A stretch of 64,000 nucleotides of DNA from CAWARU01 sp963784575 (GCA_963784575.1 CAWARU010000001.1:3720001-3784000); one strand, 5' to 3'; counted from the stretch's first letter, positions 38,010-47,449 are shown. The notes: generated from the letters alone by a model not told the origin. Made by a program: numbers and translations.

Positions 38010-38163
38010 TCTTTTCAAATCATATTTAAGCTGTTCATAGTTGCCAAAAGACGTTTAAATATGGTGTAGTCTTTGCTTAAAATTAATCATTTATTCTAAC
38101 GTATTTTTTCAATTATTTTTCAAGTTTGAACAAATTTTTTATTGGGAATCAAATTCATTCCCA

Positions 38164-38197
38164 AAGGGTACTGAATCCAAAAGGGTACTGAATCCAA
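38164..38197. repeat. Perfect 17-base tandem duplication
   Basis: AAGGGTACTGAATCCAA occurs twice in direct succession in a gene-free region just upstream of the hydrolase fragment. A short inverted repeat (CCCAAAA/TTTTGGG) follows at about 38199-38217. Confidence 0.9.
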
Positions 38198-38242
38198 TCC
38201 CCAAAAGATATTTTTGGGAGAGTAAACAGGTTAACCATCCCA

Positions 38243-38500
38243 AAATAGGAGTACGTACGGTAACATTTTTTGGATAAATCCAGGGATCGTCCTATTGTCA
38301 CAGAAATTTTTTATCCAGCTGACCATAAGGCAAAAACAGAAATTCCACAAAGTGTATGGAAACGAGAACCTGAGGCGCGAGATGCTCTGCTCAGTACTGA
38401 AAAAGATAAATATCCACTCATCCTCTTTTCACATGGCTATGATTTGAGTATTTTAATAAGTCAAGGGCAGTTAATTCAGGATAGCCGCCCAATAGATTGA
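38243..38500 (+). pseudogene. Dienelactone-hydrolase-like alpha/beta hydrolase, N-terminal fragment
   Basis: One frameshift near 38268 separates GVRTVTFF from DKSRDRPIVTEIFYPADHKA. SVWKREPEARDALLSTEKDK and YPLILFSHGYD follow, the last being the oxyanion-region block (P-L-I-L-F-S-H-G) of predicted dienelactone hydrolases. The nucleophile elbow and everything beyond are missing; the frame stops at 38500 after unrelated residues. It complements the C-terminal fragment at 27135-27412. Confidence 0.65.
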
Positions 38501-38765
38501 AGATGGTCTAAATAGTTATCAAACATTTCATATCTCAATTCTGTCACTTTTCGACAGTTTAAAGATGTGGTAATGCTATATTTTTATTCAATCAAGTTCT
38601 GTTCTGCTCCAGGACAATCAGGCTAAATCTATCGGGATACCTTCATTTCTTTAAAAACATTGTAAAAATTGTTTGCAAATGGGATCATACCTATCAAGTT
38701 TGGGATGCATTGTGAGTAATATATTTTTTGTGAGTTATAAAGTTTACTTATTTTAAGGGGCCCGC

Positions 38766-41561
38766 ATGTTTGCAATATTGAGTGAAAGAAAAGAGACCAG
38801 TGAAGTTCTAAAATTGTTACTAAAGGCAAAAGGAGACCCTCTTAAATATGAGCCAGGGGATGCAGCTGCGCAATTCAAACTTGGCTTGATGCATATTTAT
38901 GGAGAAGAAACACTACCTCAGGACTTAAAAATAGCCGCCCAATGGTTACAAAAAGCTGCAAATCAAAAACATGATGGAGCAAAAATGGCGTTAATGGCGA
39001 TTCAAGGAAATGCCGAAGCACAATGTAACCTTGGTCTTGCTTATGTGTGTGGACGAGGAGTAAAAATAGATGCAAAACGAGGAGTTGAGTGGTGGCGTAA
39101 ATCGGCAGGACAAGGATTTGCTCCAGCATGCTATTTTCTTGGAAGGGTGCTCGTAGAAGGTGGTGAAGGTGCGGAAAAGAATGTAGGAGAAGCCATTGAA
39201 TGGTTTCAAAAAGCTGCAGAACAGGGTGATGTTAATTCACAAGTTCAACTTGGTATTATGTTTGAAGAGGGTCAAGGATGTGTCGTAGATAAAAAACAAG
39301 CAACAGAATGGTACCGCAAGGCTGCTGAGCAGGGTGATTCTGGTGCAAAGATGGCGTTACAACGTTTGGAATCATTGCCTCTGTCTTATCGGTTACCTCA
39401 GGCATTGGAAACTAAAGTGAGAAAAGAATCTACTTTGGTAGGCGCTCCATCGCTTTCATTACCTCCTCAACTTGTGGTTCCATCACTTGATAAGCCACCT
39501 TTATTGGACATTCAATTAAATGCCGAAGCACAGTTCAAGCTTGGATTGAAGTTTAAAGAAGGTGAAGGAGTGCCTCAAGATGACAAAATAGCTTCTGAAT
39601 GGCTACAAAAATCTGCAGCCCAAGGTTATCACGATGCAATTGAAGCTTTAAAAAGAATTAAGGAATTTGATGAAATTATAAAATCAATTGAAAATGGACT
39701 TATTGAAGTATTATCGTTGATTGGGAAAAATATAAATGATATTCAAGGCAAAAAATTATTTAAAGCATTGGAGAGAAACAAAACTTTGCAGACCCTAAAT
39801 CTGGGATTCAATCAGATAGGTGATGCCAGTATCGCTGTGCTTGCGAAAGCGCTGGAAATAAATACTACTTTGCGGAGTATAAGCCTAAGCGGCACTCAAA
39901 TAGGCGATGCTGGAGCCATTGCACTTGCGAAAGCACTTGAGGTGAACAAAACCTTACGGACATTATATTTGGGAAATTGTCAGGTAGGGGGTGCCGGAGC
40001 CTCAGCGCTTTTAAAGGCGCTACAAATAAACAAAACGCTGCAAAATTTACCTTTATCCAATCATGGAATCAGTCAAGACATTTTAAAAGGAATTGAACAA
40101 GCCTTGGAACGTAATAGAGTATTAGTAAAAAACCCATCTATAATGACTAGAGATGTTGCACCACCATCTTCCTTAACCATTTCTCCTCAAGCTGTAGTAC
40201 AGCGGAGCTCTGGTGTGCCGACTATAGCGTCTGTAGCGAAACCTTCATCTGCTGCGGTTCTTCTGGGGGAGGAATTATTATTTAAAGCGCAATATCAGCA
40301 AGCATTGGAATTTTTTGCAAAGGCTTTAAAACTAGATACTGATAATAGTTCTTTTAATTTTGGTATGGGGCAGGCTTTATTGGGGCTTGGCATGCACAGA
40401 CAGGCACTAAAATATTTTGAGACGGCTATAAGATTCAATCCTAGAAATGCTCAAGCGCATTGTGGTAACGCGAATGTCTGGTATTTATTATATGAAAATC
40501 ATAAAGCATTAGAAAGTGTAGAAACTGCGTTAAAATTATCGCCGGAAGAGGTAGAAGCAATTTTTGTAAAAGCAAAGGTTCTATTTAGAAATCAAGAAAC
40601 AGAAGCGGCAAATCTAAATTTTAAAAAAGCAATAGAGCTTTTTAAATTACAATTAAGAATAAACTCTAAAAATGTTGATGTTATGGTTAAGTTTGGACAT
40701 TGCCATCAAGAAGGTTGGGGCATCGCAAAGGATTTGAATGCAGCTGCTAAACTATATCGGAAAGCAGCAGAATTAGGACATCCAGGGGCACAACGTAGTC
40801 TTGGACTTGCGTTATTGGATGGTAAGGGGGTTAAACAAGACAAGGTAGAGGCTGCATCGTGGTTTCAAAAGGCTGCCTTACAAGGGCATGCTGCTGGACA
40901 ATGCGCTTTTGGATATGTGTTGGATGAAGGTATTGGTGTAAATAAAAATGAAAAACAGGCGGTAGAGTGGTATCGCAAAGCGGCCGAGCAAGATAGTTTT
41001 TCAGCACAAAATAATCTCGGATTGTCGTATACGAGTGGGAAAGGAGTTGAAAAAGATTTAAAGCAAGCAGAAGAGTGGTTTAGAAGAGCAGTTGAAGGTT
41101 TTAGAAGCACCGCTCTGTTAGGAGATGCAGCAGCACAACTTGATTTAGGTATTGCTTATGAATATGGGCAGGGGGTTGAAAAGAATGTAAGAGAGGCAGT
41201 TCAATGGTATCGAAAGTCCGCAGAGTTAGGCAATGCAGAGGCGCAACGAAGACTAGGAATAGCTTTTGGAGCTGGCAAGGGTGTTGAGAAGGATGAAAGG
41301 CAAGCAGTTGAATGGTATAGAAAAGCGGCTGAACAAGGTGATGAACAATCGCAATATATACTTGGAACAAGATATAAAAATGGTAGAGGAGTTTCACAAA
41401 ATTTTGAACAAGCACTTAGATGGTATCGAAAGGCTGCTGAACAAGGACATGCCGAGGCGCAATATTGGCTTGGCGTGTGTTTTGAGAAGGGTTGGGGTGT
41501 TGCGAAAGACCAAAAGCAAGCAGCGGAATGGTATCGAAGGGCGGCAGAGCAGGAAAGATGA
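38766..41561 (+). CDS. Mosaic Sel1/LRR/TPR repeat protein, probable effector (frame ends at a deletion)
   Basis: The protein has 931 codons from the ATG at 38766, with AAGGGG five bases upstream. The domains in order are: Sel1 repeats (about residues 35-210 and 255-300); ribonuclease-inhibitor-type LRRs (about 320-460; IGDASIAVLAKALEINTTLR, IGDAGAIALAKALEVNKTLR); TPRs (about 500-630; ALEFFAKALKLDTDNSSFNF); and a long Sel1 array (about 645-930). The frame ends at 41559-41561 immediately after AAEQE. The next frame resumes at KDEKQAMEWY, the second half of a Sel1 unit, so about 20 residues of repeat were lost out of frame. Three different repeat classes in one chain and no signal peptide suggest a host-targeted scaffold (inference). 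Confidence 0.78.
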   Translation: MFAILSERKETSEVLKLLLKAKGDPLKYEPGDAAAQFKLGLMHIYGEETLPQDLKIAAQWLQKAANQKHDGAKMALMAIQGNAEAQCNLGLAYVCGRGVKIDAKRGVEWWRKSAGQGFAPACYFLGRVLVEGGEGAEKNVGEAIEWFQKAAEQGDVNSQVQLGIMFEEGQGCVVDKKQATEWYRKAAEQGDSGAKMALQRLESLPLSYRLPQALETKVRKESTLVGAPSLSLPPQLVVPSLDKPPLLDIQLNAEAQFKLGLKFKEGEGVPQDDKIASEWLQKSAAQGYHDAIEALKRIKEFDEIIKSIENGLIEVLSLIGKNINDIQGKKLFKALERNKTLQTLNLGFNQIGDASIAVLAKALEINTTLRSISLSGTQIGDAGAIALAKALEVNKTLRTLYLGNCQVGGAGASALLKALQINKTLQNLPLSNHGISQDILKGIEQALERNRVLVKNPSIMTRDVAPPSSLTISPQAVVQRSSGVPTIASVAKPSSAAVLLGEELLFKAQYQQALEFFAKALKLDTDNSSFNFGMGQALLGLGMHRQALKYFETAIRFNPRNAQAHCGNANVWYLLYENHKALESVETALKLSPEEVEAIFVKAKVLFRNQETEAANLNFKKAIELFKLQLRINSKNVDVMVKFGHCHQEGWGIAKDLNAAAKLYRKAAELGHPGAQRSLGLALLDGKGVKQDKVEAASWFQKAALQGHAAGQCAFGYVLDEGIGVNKNEKQAVEWYRKAAEQDSFSAQNNLGLSYTSGKGVEKDLKQAEEWFRRAVEGFRSTALLGDAAAQLDLGIAYEYGQGVEKNVREAVQWYRKSAELGNAEAQRRLGIAFGAGKGVEKDERQAVEWYRKAAEQGDEQSQYILGTRYKNGRGVSQNFEQALRWYRKAAEQGHAEAQYWLGVCFEKGWGVAKDQKQAAEWYRRAAEQER

Positions 41562-42510
41562 GAAGCAAGCAATGGAATGGTACTCCAAAGCTGCAGAACA
41601 GGGAGACAGTTGGGCAAAAACTGCGCTAGAACGTTTGCAATCATCACCTAAAAAATCAGTTGAGGAGCCTGCTAAACCCACTATCACATTAAAATCAAAA
41701 CATATGTCAGGGGCTGCTTTTTTAAGCCATGAAAAAATGAGTGCGGAGGTTCAGGAATTCTTGAGGAAAGCTCAAGGTGGTGATCCTGAAGCTCAATGTA
41801 ATCTGGGCTTAGCTTATATGTCTGGGCGAGGAGTAAAAACAGATGCAAAACGAGCAATGGAATGGTGGCGTAAATCGGCAGAACAGGGATTTGCTTCATC
41901 ATGCTATTTTCTTGGAAGGGTGCTCACAGAAGGTAGTGACGGTGTAGAAAAGGATGAAGGAGAAGCCGTTGGATGGTTTCTAGAAGCCGCAGAACAAGGT
42001 GATGTTAATTCACAAGTACAACTTGGTGTTATGTATGAAAATGGCCAAGGATGCTATAAGAATATGGATCAAGCGATAAAATGGTACCGTAAAGCTGCGG
42101 AGCAGGGGGATGTTGATTCGCAATATAAGCTTGGTTTGATTTATTTAAAAAATGGAAAACCTATTGAAAAAGATATCAGTAAAGGTTTGCAGACATTACG
42201 ATATAGCGAGAATGGGTTCAGAGATGATTCATTACCCCTGTTAACAAAAGATGAAAAGCAAGCTATGGCATGGTTTCATCAGGCAGCTAAGCAGGGAAAT
42301 AGCGATGCAAAAAAAGTGTTGACGAACTTAACATCATTGGAAGGTGAAAGACGATTAATGCTTACTCAATATGAGGCATTACAACAACAAATGAAAGAGA
42401 AAGACAGAGAACTGCAAAAAGCTAAAGCACATTTGAAGGAAAAGGAAGAAGAACTGGAAGAAATTGAATTAGATAGGGAACTTACCTATTATATTAACAA
42501 TCATATATAA
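41554..42510 (+). pseudogene. C-terminal Sel1/coiled-coil part of the mosaic repeat protein
   Basis: The frame resumes at KDEKQAMEWYSKAAEQGD and continues with Sel1 units to about 42340, then a charged coiled coil (QQMKEKDRELQKAKAHLKEK, EEELEEIELDRELTYYINNH). It has no start signal of its own; the frame is open backwards to 41266 only as a shadow of the preceding repeats. Codons 41786-42125 are a close duplicate of 39005-39345 in the N-terminal part (both encode GRGVK-x-DAKR, WWRKSA, CYFLGRVL, EAAEQGDVNSQVQLG-type sequence). Confidence 0.65.
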
Positions 42511-42722
42511 AGTTGAATAGAGGTGCAGCCGGGATCACTGTCATTTAGTTAAAAAGCAGTAGCGTGTGAAGCTCAAACTTCAAAGACCAATTAGCTGAAT
42601 TCGGGTCCTTAACTTTATTTGTTTTCAAATAACTATCTTTAAAACTTTAGCCCAAAGCCATTTGTATCCTCAAAATCAATAAGGTACAATTTAAATTTCT
42701 TGTTACTCGTGGAGGACAGTTT

Positions 42723-44003
42723 ATGATTTCAAGGGAAGAATTGGATAACCTTTTGGGGGAAGTGCTTAAAGGCAATTGGCAAGCTAGGCAGAAAATCAGA
42801 CGATATTTTGATAGAGAGATTAGGATAAATACGAGGACTTTTGCTGATGTCCCCCCAGCAAAAGAAGAGCAAAAAAGGTATGTTGTTCGTTTCTTAACTG
42901 AGGCCTCAGAAAAAGGCAATCATTTTGCTACAGCCTATTTAGGTATATTTTACAGGGATGGCACAGGTGTTGCAACTGATATCAATCGAGCTGTTGCGCT
43001 CTATCGAACTGCCGCAAATGCAAATAATGTCTGGGGTCTTGTTGATTTAGCAATATGCTTTCGCGATGGAAAAGGTGTCGACAAAGATACCGGACAAGCA
43101 TTGGAGTTAGCCAAGCGTGCTGCTAATCAAAATTTTCCGTACGGTCAATGTCAGGTGGCATATATTCTGGATAAATGTATAAAAGATGGCACTGATAGAA
43201 AAGCTGAAGCAGATAGATGGTATCAGTTAGCTGCTCAAAATGGGGACGCATATGCGTTCATGAAATTGAATTTTGAAGGAAGAATATGGACATCGAAGAG
43301 CAATAATTTTAAAAGTTTGATGATGGATCATGCTTTTACCATTTATTTGCCAGTGAATAGAGATATTAAGTGTTCATTAACGCCTAACACAAAGACCGAA
43401 GTTAGCGGCTCTATATATGAGGGCGAAGGCACAATATCTAGTCACCAGGTACTCACTTCCTATACATTTACCATAAGGTACACTGGGCCCGTTAATATTG
43501 GTGATAGAGAGCTTTGTAAAAAGAAGATTGGAAATATTTGGAATGAGGAATTGGATAAAGTCAATGCGGAATCTGGCCCTTGCTTTATTGATTGCTGTGG
43601 AATTAAATTTGGTGTTGTTCGTACCACAAGGCTTAAAATGGCACATGGTCGAGCTGAAATAAGACTAGAAGAAATGCTCGCAGGCTTTTTTAAGGAAGCC
43701 GATGAGCAATTATCCCGTCGTATTGCAGAAGTCGAACGAATTGAGAAATCACGCAAAGAAGGTGATGCTCATCGAGTACTAGTCGCTGGACCAATACCCG
43801 TTAGCGCAGTTCCACCAGCGATGCTTATCAGTGCAGAGGCAGCCGTTCCAGCGAGGGTTTCGCCAGATGCAGCCCCCAGACCACAGTTAGCTGCTCCAGT
43901 TCAAGCGACTCCAATGATCACCCTTTCTCAGGAACAATTACAAGCCTTAGTCCAAGCCGAAGTGGCGAAGGCTACAAGAGCAGCACCACCTTCTATGGGT
44001 TAA
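42723..44003 (+). CDS. Sel1-repeat protein with an unknown C-terminal domain, 426 residues
   Basis: This intact gene has GGAGGAC nine bases before the ATG at 42723. Residues 45-190 hold three to four Sel1-like units (FATAYLGIFYRDGTGVATDI, WGLVDLAICFRDGKGVDKDT). Residues about 210-330 form a beta-rich region (KCSLTPNTKTEVSGSIYEGE, SYTFTIRYTGPVNIG) with two Cys pairs near PCFIDCCGIKFG, not recognised. A helical segment and a Pro/Ala-rich tail (VPPAMLISAEAAVPARVSPD) ending with LSQEQLQALVQAEVAKATRA complete the protein. It follows the mosaic Sel1 gene on the same strand and has no visible signal peptide. Confidence 0.75.
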   Translation: MISREELDNLLGEVLKGNWQARQKIRRYFDREIRINTRTFADVPPAKEEQKRYVVRFLTEASEKGNHFATAYLGIFYRDGTGVATDINRAVALYRTAANANNVWGLVDLAICFRDGKGVDKDTGQALELAKRAANQNFPYGQCQVAYILDKCIKDGTDRKAEADRWYQLAAQNGDAYAFMKLNFEGRIWTSKSNNFKSLMMDHAFTIYLPVNRDIKCSLTPNTKTEVSGSIYEGEGTISSHQVLTSYTFTIRYTGPVNIGDRELCKKKIGNIWNEELDKVNAESGPCFIDCCGIKFGVVRTTRLKMAHGRAEIRLEEMLAGFFKEADEQLSRRIAEVERIEKSRKEGDAHRVLVAGPIPVSAVPPAMLISAEAAVPARVSPDAAPRPQLAAPVQATPMITLSQEQLQALVQAEVAKATRAAPPSMG

Positions 44004-44095
44004 CTTTTGAGAAGTGAGTTAACAATTTGCCGGCAATTTAAAAGTGAATCTTTTAGGTTTAGGTGTTGAAATTCTTGCTGAGCCTCATAGAACGC

Positions 44096-45655
44096 CTATA
44101 GTCTGTCGTCTATAGAATGACTTTTCTTCCCTAATCGCCTAGGTTTTGGTGATTCTTCTTCTCTAAATGGTGAAGAGAAAAATGAAAAGGTTGCTGCAGG
44201 GATTCTATCTTTTATATCACTCATATCACCTAGTTCGCACCATTTATCACCTGACTTTTTCCTATAATAGAGCGTGTAGAGACCATCGGCACCAAGATAT
44301 TTTTCCATGTCTGGAATAAATACCTGCTTCTTTCCTCCTTCTTTTTGAACAATGGTTCCCGATATTTTATCATCAATTATTTCTATACCAACTTCTCTAT
44401 ACGAGAGAGCTGCTCGACGCACAACATTATAACGCCTTCGCTTCTTTCCAACCTCTTCAAAATCCCACGACTTTCCGTTGTAAGTCCAACGGGTATTGCG
44501 GAAAGAACCTCCCCAAAAAAAAGATTTAACAAAATAGTTGCACTCAAAAGATTTTGGTTGCATATCAATTTCTTTGGAATCCTTCTTATCTTTTCTATCA
44601 TCTTTTAGGAAAAATAACCCAGGGTTCTTATCAACTTTTTCTGTTTTACTTGGCTCGCTTCTTTTTTGTTTTAGTCGCTTACCAGTTTTTTCAGCAGGTA
44701 GTTCGCTGTCTTTTCTTCCAATTGATTCCCTACCAGCCCTAACTCCGGCAGTTAAGGTTAGTTTATTAATCTGCTGCATTTCACGTACTAATCTCCACCA
44801 TTTAGTTTCTCCCTTAATAAAATTTGTCTTTTCCAAAAGCCACATCTTGTTTGAACCACAATCAGGTATAAAATACCAATACAATCTATCTTCACGTTTT
44901 TTTTCAACAATGGTTCCTGATGTGCCATTCATTGGAGTGAGTTTTTTTGTAAAACCAGAAAGAGTTTCACGACCTATAATTTGAAACTGTTGAATAAAGT
45001 CTTTACCATCGAGGCTGCTCGGTGCCTTTCTGGTCCACACTGTCCCATTCCGTGTCCATTGAACAATATATGATTTATCACTCGATTCATAGTAGCTATG
45101 GCTAAAACTCATCGGTTGTTCCCCAGATGATTTTACAGATGATTTTCTGACTTCTCTCTCAGTAGCCTCTCTTGTTTCTTTTCTTTCAACTCTTTTCTTG
45201 GTTTCTTCTCTCGTAATTTCCTTTGGATTTTCAGCCTCCACAGACGGATTGGACGAATAAGAATGATACTTTACCTTAACAACCTCTAGTCGCTTTTTTT
45301 CTAACCGCAATGCTGCTTCTGCCGCAGGCAACTTATCTTTAGCCTCCCGTAAAGCATCATGAGCCTTTTTTCCTCGTGCGTTAATGGCATCTTCATCTTT
45401 ATTTACAACAGCACCCCAACTCTTATCAAAGTGAAAATGACCTCCACTATAAGTAGGGGCTGCTAATGCAGCTGATGCAAGCCTATTTGCTTTGTTCATA
45501 AGCATACGTTTGTCTTCTGGAATTACAACATTTAAAGTATATTCTGAAGATGAAATTTTTGCTGTTAATTCATCTACGTGTCGTTGAGCCGCTTTCACTC
45601 TCTCTTCAGCTTCGAGAATGGCTAATTCTGCTTCAGCTTCTTGAACTGTTTGCAT
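44096..45655 (-). CDS. Hypothetical protein with a duplicated beta-rich domain, 519 residues
   Basis: I choose the ATG at 45655, preceded by GGAGC, over a longer non-ATG frame. The N-terminus is coiled coil (VQEAEAELAILEAEERVKAA and later DALREAKDKLPAAEAALRLE), followed by a charged linker (EETKKRVERKETREATEREV). Two copies of a domain of about 110 residues follow: one around SYIVQWTRNGTVWTRK ... GTSGTIVEKKREDRLYWYFI, the other around RNTRWTYNGKSWDFEE ... ISGTIVQKEGGKKQVFIPD. The copies share S-G-T-I-V-x-K and (Y/V)F-I-P-D. The family is not recognised. A Lys/Glu-rich linker separates the copies. Confidence 0.65.
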   Translation of the reverse strand: MQTVQEAEAELAILEAEERVKAAQRHVDELTAKISSSEYTLNVVIPEDKRMLMNKANRLASAALAAPTYSGGHFHFDKSWGAVVNKDEDAINARGKKAHDALREAKDKLPAAEAALRLEKKRLEVVKVKYHSYSSNPSVEAENPKEITREETKKRVERKETREATEREVRKSSVKSSGEQPMSFSHSYYESSDKSYIVQWTRNGTVWTRKAPSSLDGKDFIQQFQIIGRETLSGFTKKLTPMNGTSGTIVEKKREDRLYWYFIPDCGSNKMWLLEKTNFIKGETKWWRLVREMQQINKLTLTAGVRAGRESIGRKDSELPAEKTGKRLKQKRSEPSKTEKVDKNPGLFFLKDDRKDKKDSKEIDMQPKSFECNYFVKSFFWGGSFRNTRWTYNGKSWDFEEVGKKRRRYNVVRRAALSYREVGIEIIDDKISGTIVQKEGGKKQVFIPDMEKYLGADGLYTLYYRKKSGDKWCELGDMSDIKDRIPAATFSFFSSPFREEESPKPRRLGKKSHSIDDRL

Positions 45656-45715
45656 AATAGATGCTCCATTTAAAATTAAGTTTATTAAATGACAATTTCT
45701 ATTTGTAAAAATCAA

Positions 45716-45883
45716 TCATTTAATGAGAGGCAATTGAGACAAGCCACTATTCTCTTCTACAGGGTCATGGTCCCGAGCAACAAAATAGAGCGCTTGTCTC
45801 TTCATTCCGGTGCCCAAAAATGAATGATTGTAACCATTTTCAGTAGTTAATGACAAGGTGAGGGTGGGCACACAAACTGCATT
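45716..45883 (-). pseudogene. C-terminal remnant of an unrecognised gene
   Basis: The minus strand is open from about 45883 to a TGA at 45716-45718 and reads VPTLTLSLTTENGYNHSFLG, TGMKRQALYFVARDHDPVEE, NSGLSQLPLIK. There is no start codon or ribosome site, and an upstream stop precedes it. It looks like the end of a protein rather than noise, but I cannot name it. Confidence 0.4.
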
Positions 45884-45992
45884 TTTTTATTAGAAATAGT
45901 TTGAAGCTTCCAGAAAATGTTACTGCAACTTGCTAGAGCAAGATCTTAGGATCAACTATACTATCAATTAACTTGAGCACTTGAGGCTAAGT

Positions 45993-46256
45993 ATGCTACA
46001 TGGCAAAAATGTAAGGCTTCGTTTAATTCAATCCTCTGATCTCCCAGCTCTATACGAAAAATTGCATGATGCAGAAATAAGAGGCCCTTATTATCCCTTG
46101 GCTTTTGTGCCAGAACCTTTGTTACAAATGGCCTATGGGCGTGATAGATTCTGGTCTGCTGATTCAAAAAGAATGCTCATCGTGGATTTAGAAGACAATA
46201 TGTTGGGAGCCATTCATGCAAAATTTGCAAGATACTCTGATTGTATTGAAATATGA
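45993..46256 (+). CDS. Truncated GNAT (RimJ/RimL-like) acetyltransferase, N-terminal half only
   Basis: The ATG at 45993 (GAGG upstream) opens MLHGKNVRLRLIQSSDLPAL, typical of RimJ/RimL-type N-acetyltransferases. It continues to MLGAIHAKFARYSDCIEI and then stops. In this family the next residues would be the G-Y-x-I strand and the acetyl-CoA-binding loop, so the catalytic half is missing. The TGA overlaps the ATG of the next gene in an ATGA arrangement, so translation of this short frame may now serve mainly to couple the kinase-like gene behind it. Confidence 0.65.
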   Translation: MLHGKNVRLRLIQSSDLPALYEKLHDAEIRGPYYPLAFVPEPLLQMAYGRDRFWSADSKRMLIVDLEDNMLGAIHAKFARYSDCIEI

Positions 46257-47251
46257 ATCATCAAACACACATTTTCAAATGGGGAAGCGATTATCTAGTA
46301 GCTAATGGGTACTCCATAGAAAACTCACCTGAAACCTTGCTGTCAACACCTTGGTCAGCTGTGATACGATTTTCAACTTCAAAAGGTGATATCTATCTAA
46401 AACAAACACCTGCGTCTTTGTACCTATCCAATGAACCGAAGATCATGCGGCTATTGTCAGAGCAATTTCATGCAAGTGTACCAGTTGTGATAGCTATCAA
46501 TGATGAGCTGCATTGTTTTTTGATGCGTGATGCAGGGATTCCTTTGCGTGAAGCGCTTAAAGCCGAATTCAAACCAGATCTATTGTGCCAAGCAATTAAG
46601 CAATTCGCCGCGATCCAACGTTCGACAGAAGATCATGTAGATTCATTTCTTAAACTAGGTGTTCCGGATTGGCGATTAGATAAATTACCCATTCTATATG
46701 ATAAAATGATAAACCTTACCGATTTTTTAAAAGAAGAAGATATAACCGACCAAGAACTGCAAATATTACAGAGCCTAAGTCCGAAATTTCAAGCACAATG
46801 CAAATTGTTATCCGAATATGGAATCCCTGAAACATTAGGGTATCACGATTTTCATGATAAAAATGTTCTTTTTGATCCAAATACTAAAATAATGACATTT
46901 GTTGATTGGAGTGAGACTGCCATCATCCATCCATTTTTTTCTTTATATAATTGTCTGCAACAATCTACCATCCATCATGGCGTAAAAGAAGATGATCAAA
47001 TCTATAGGAAACTTCAAGATGCTTGTTTTGAAAACTGGTTAGGATTAGCGACAAAAAAACAATTCTTAGACATGTTTGCAATAGTCAAACAGTTATGGCT
47101 AATTTATTCTGCCCTGGCTTGTTATCACTGCATGATAAACGTAGACTTGCAAGTCTACAAGGCATTTTATCCCAATAAGCCTAGCCAATTCACTAGAATG
47201 ATTAGAGGATATATCAGACTACAGACAAAATTCAAAGGATTTATAGACTAA
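46253..47251 (+). CDS. Aminoglycoside-phosphotransferase-family (APH) kinase-like protein
   Basis: This 332-residue protein-kinase-like phosphotransferase has an N-lobe (VIRFSTSKGDIYLKQTP with the ATP-site Lys), the catalytic loop LGYHDFHDKNVLFDP (H-x-D-x-x-x-x-N) and the metal-binding motif FVDWSET. The length and motifs fit the APH/choline-kinase superfamily. The substrate (antibiotic, sugar or small alcohol) cannot be read from sequence. The start is fused by ATGA overlap to a truncated acetyltransferase gene. It is intact. Confidence 0.8.
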   Translation: MNHQTHIFKWGSDYLVANGYSIENSPETLLSTPWSAVIRFSTSKGDIYLKQTPASLYLSNEPKIMRLLSEQFHASVPVVIAINDELHCFLMRDAGIPLREALKAEFKPDLLCQAIKQFAAIQRSTEDHVDSFLKLGVPDWRLDKLPILYDKMINLTDFLKEEDITDQELQILQSLSPKFQAQCKLLSEYGIPETLGYHDFHDKNVLFDPNTKIMTFVDWSETAIIHPFFSLYNCLQQSTIHHGVKEDDQIYRKLQDACFENWLGLATKKQFLDMFAIVKQLWLIYSALACYHCMINVDLQVYKAFYPNKPSQFTRMIRGYIRLQTKFKGFID

Positions 47252-47449
47252 CCTTGGCCTGAAAGAGAGCACTTTTTATTAATTCCGCTTGGAGTCCCAC
47301 AATTATAAATAGTATAGTTAATCTAGTTGAAAAGAAACAAAATAGATATTAACGGGGTCTAAAAACTTATAAGCAAGAAGCTTTTTAAGATTTAAGGCAG
47401 TTTACATGTAAAATCACATAATTTTTATTATTAGGATTAAAGATTGACA

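Noticed and set aside
38199..38217. Hairpin CCCAAAA/TTTTGGG as a terminator of the Sel1 gene
   Set aside because: It is AT-rich, lacks a following T-run and lies 190 bases beyond the stop codon.
43377..43756. Minus-strand frames inside the 426-residue Sel1 gene
   Set aside because: They are antisense shadows of an intact gene with clear repeats and a strong ribosome site.
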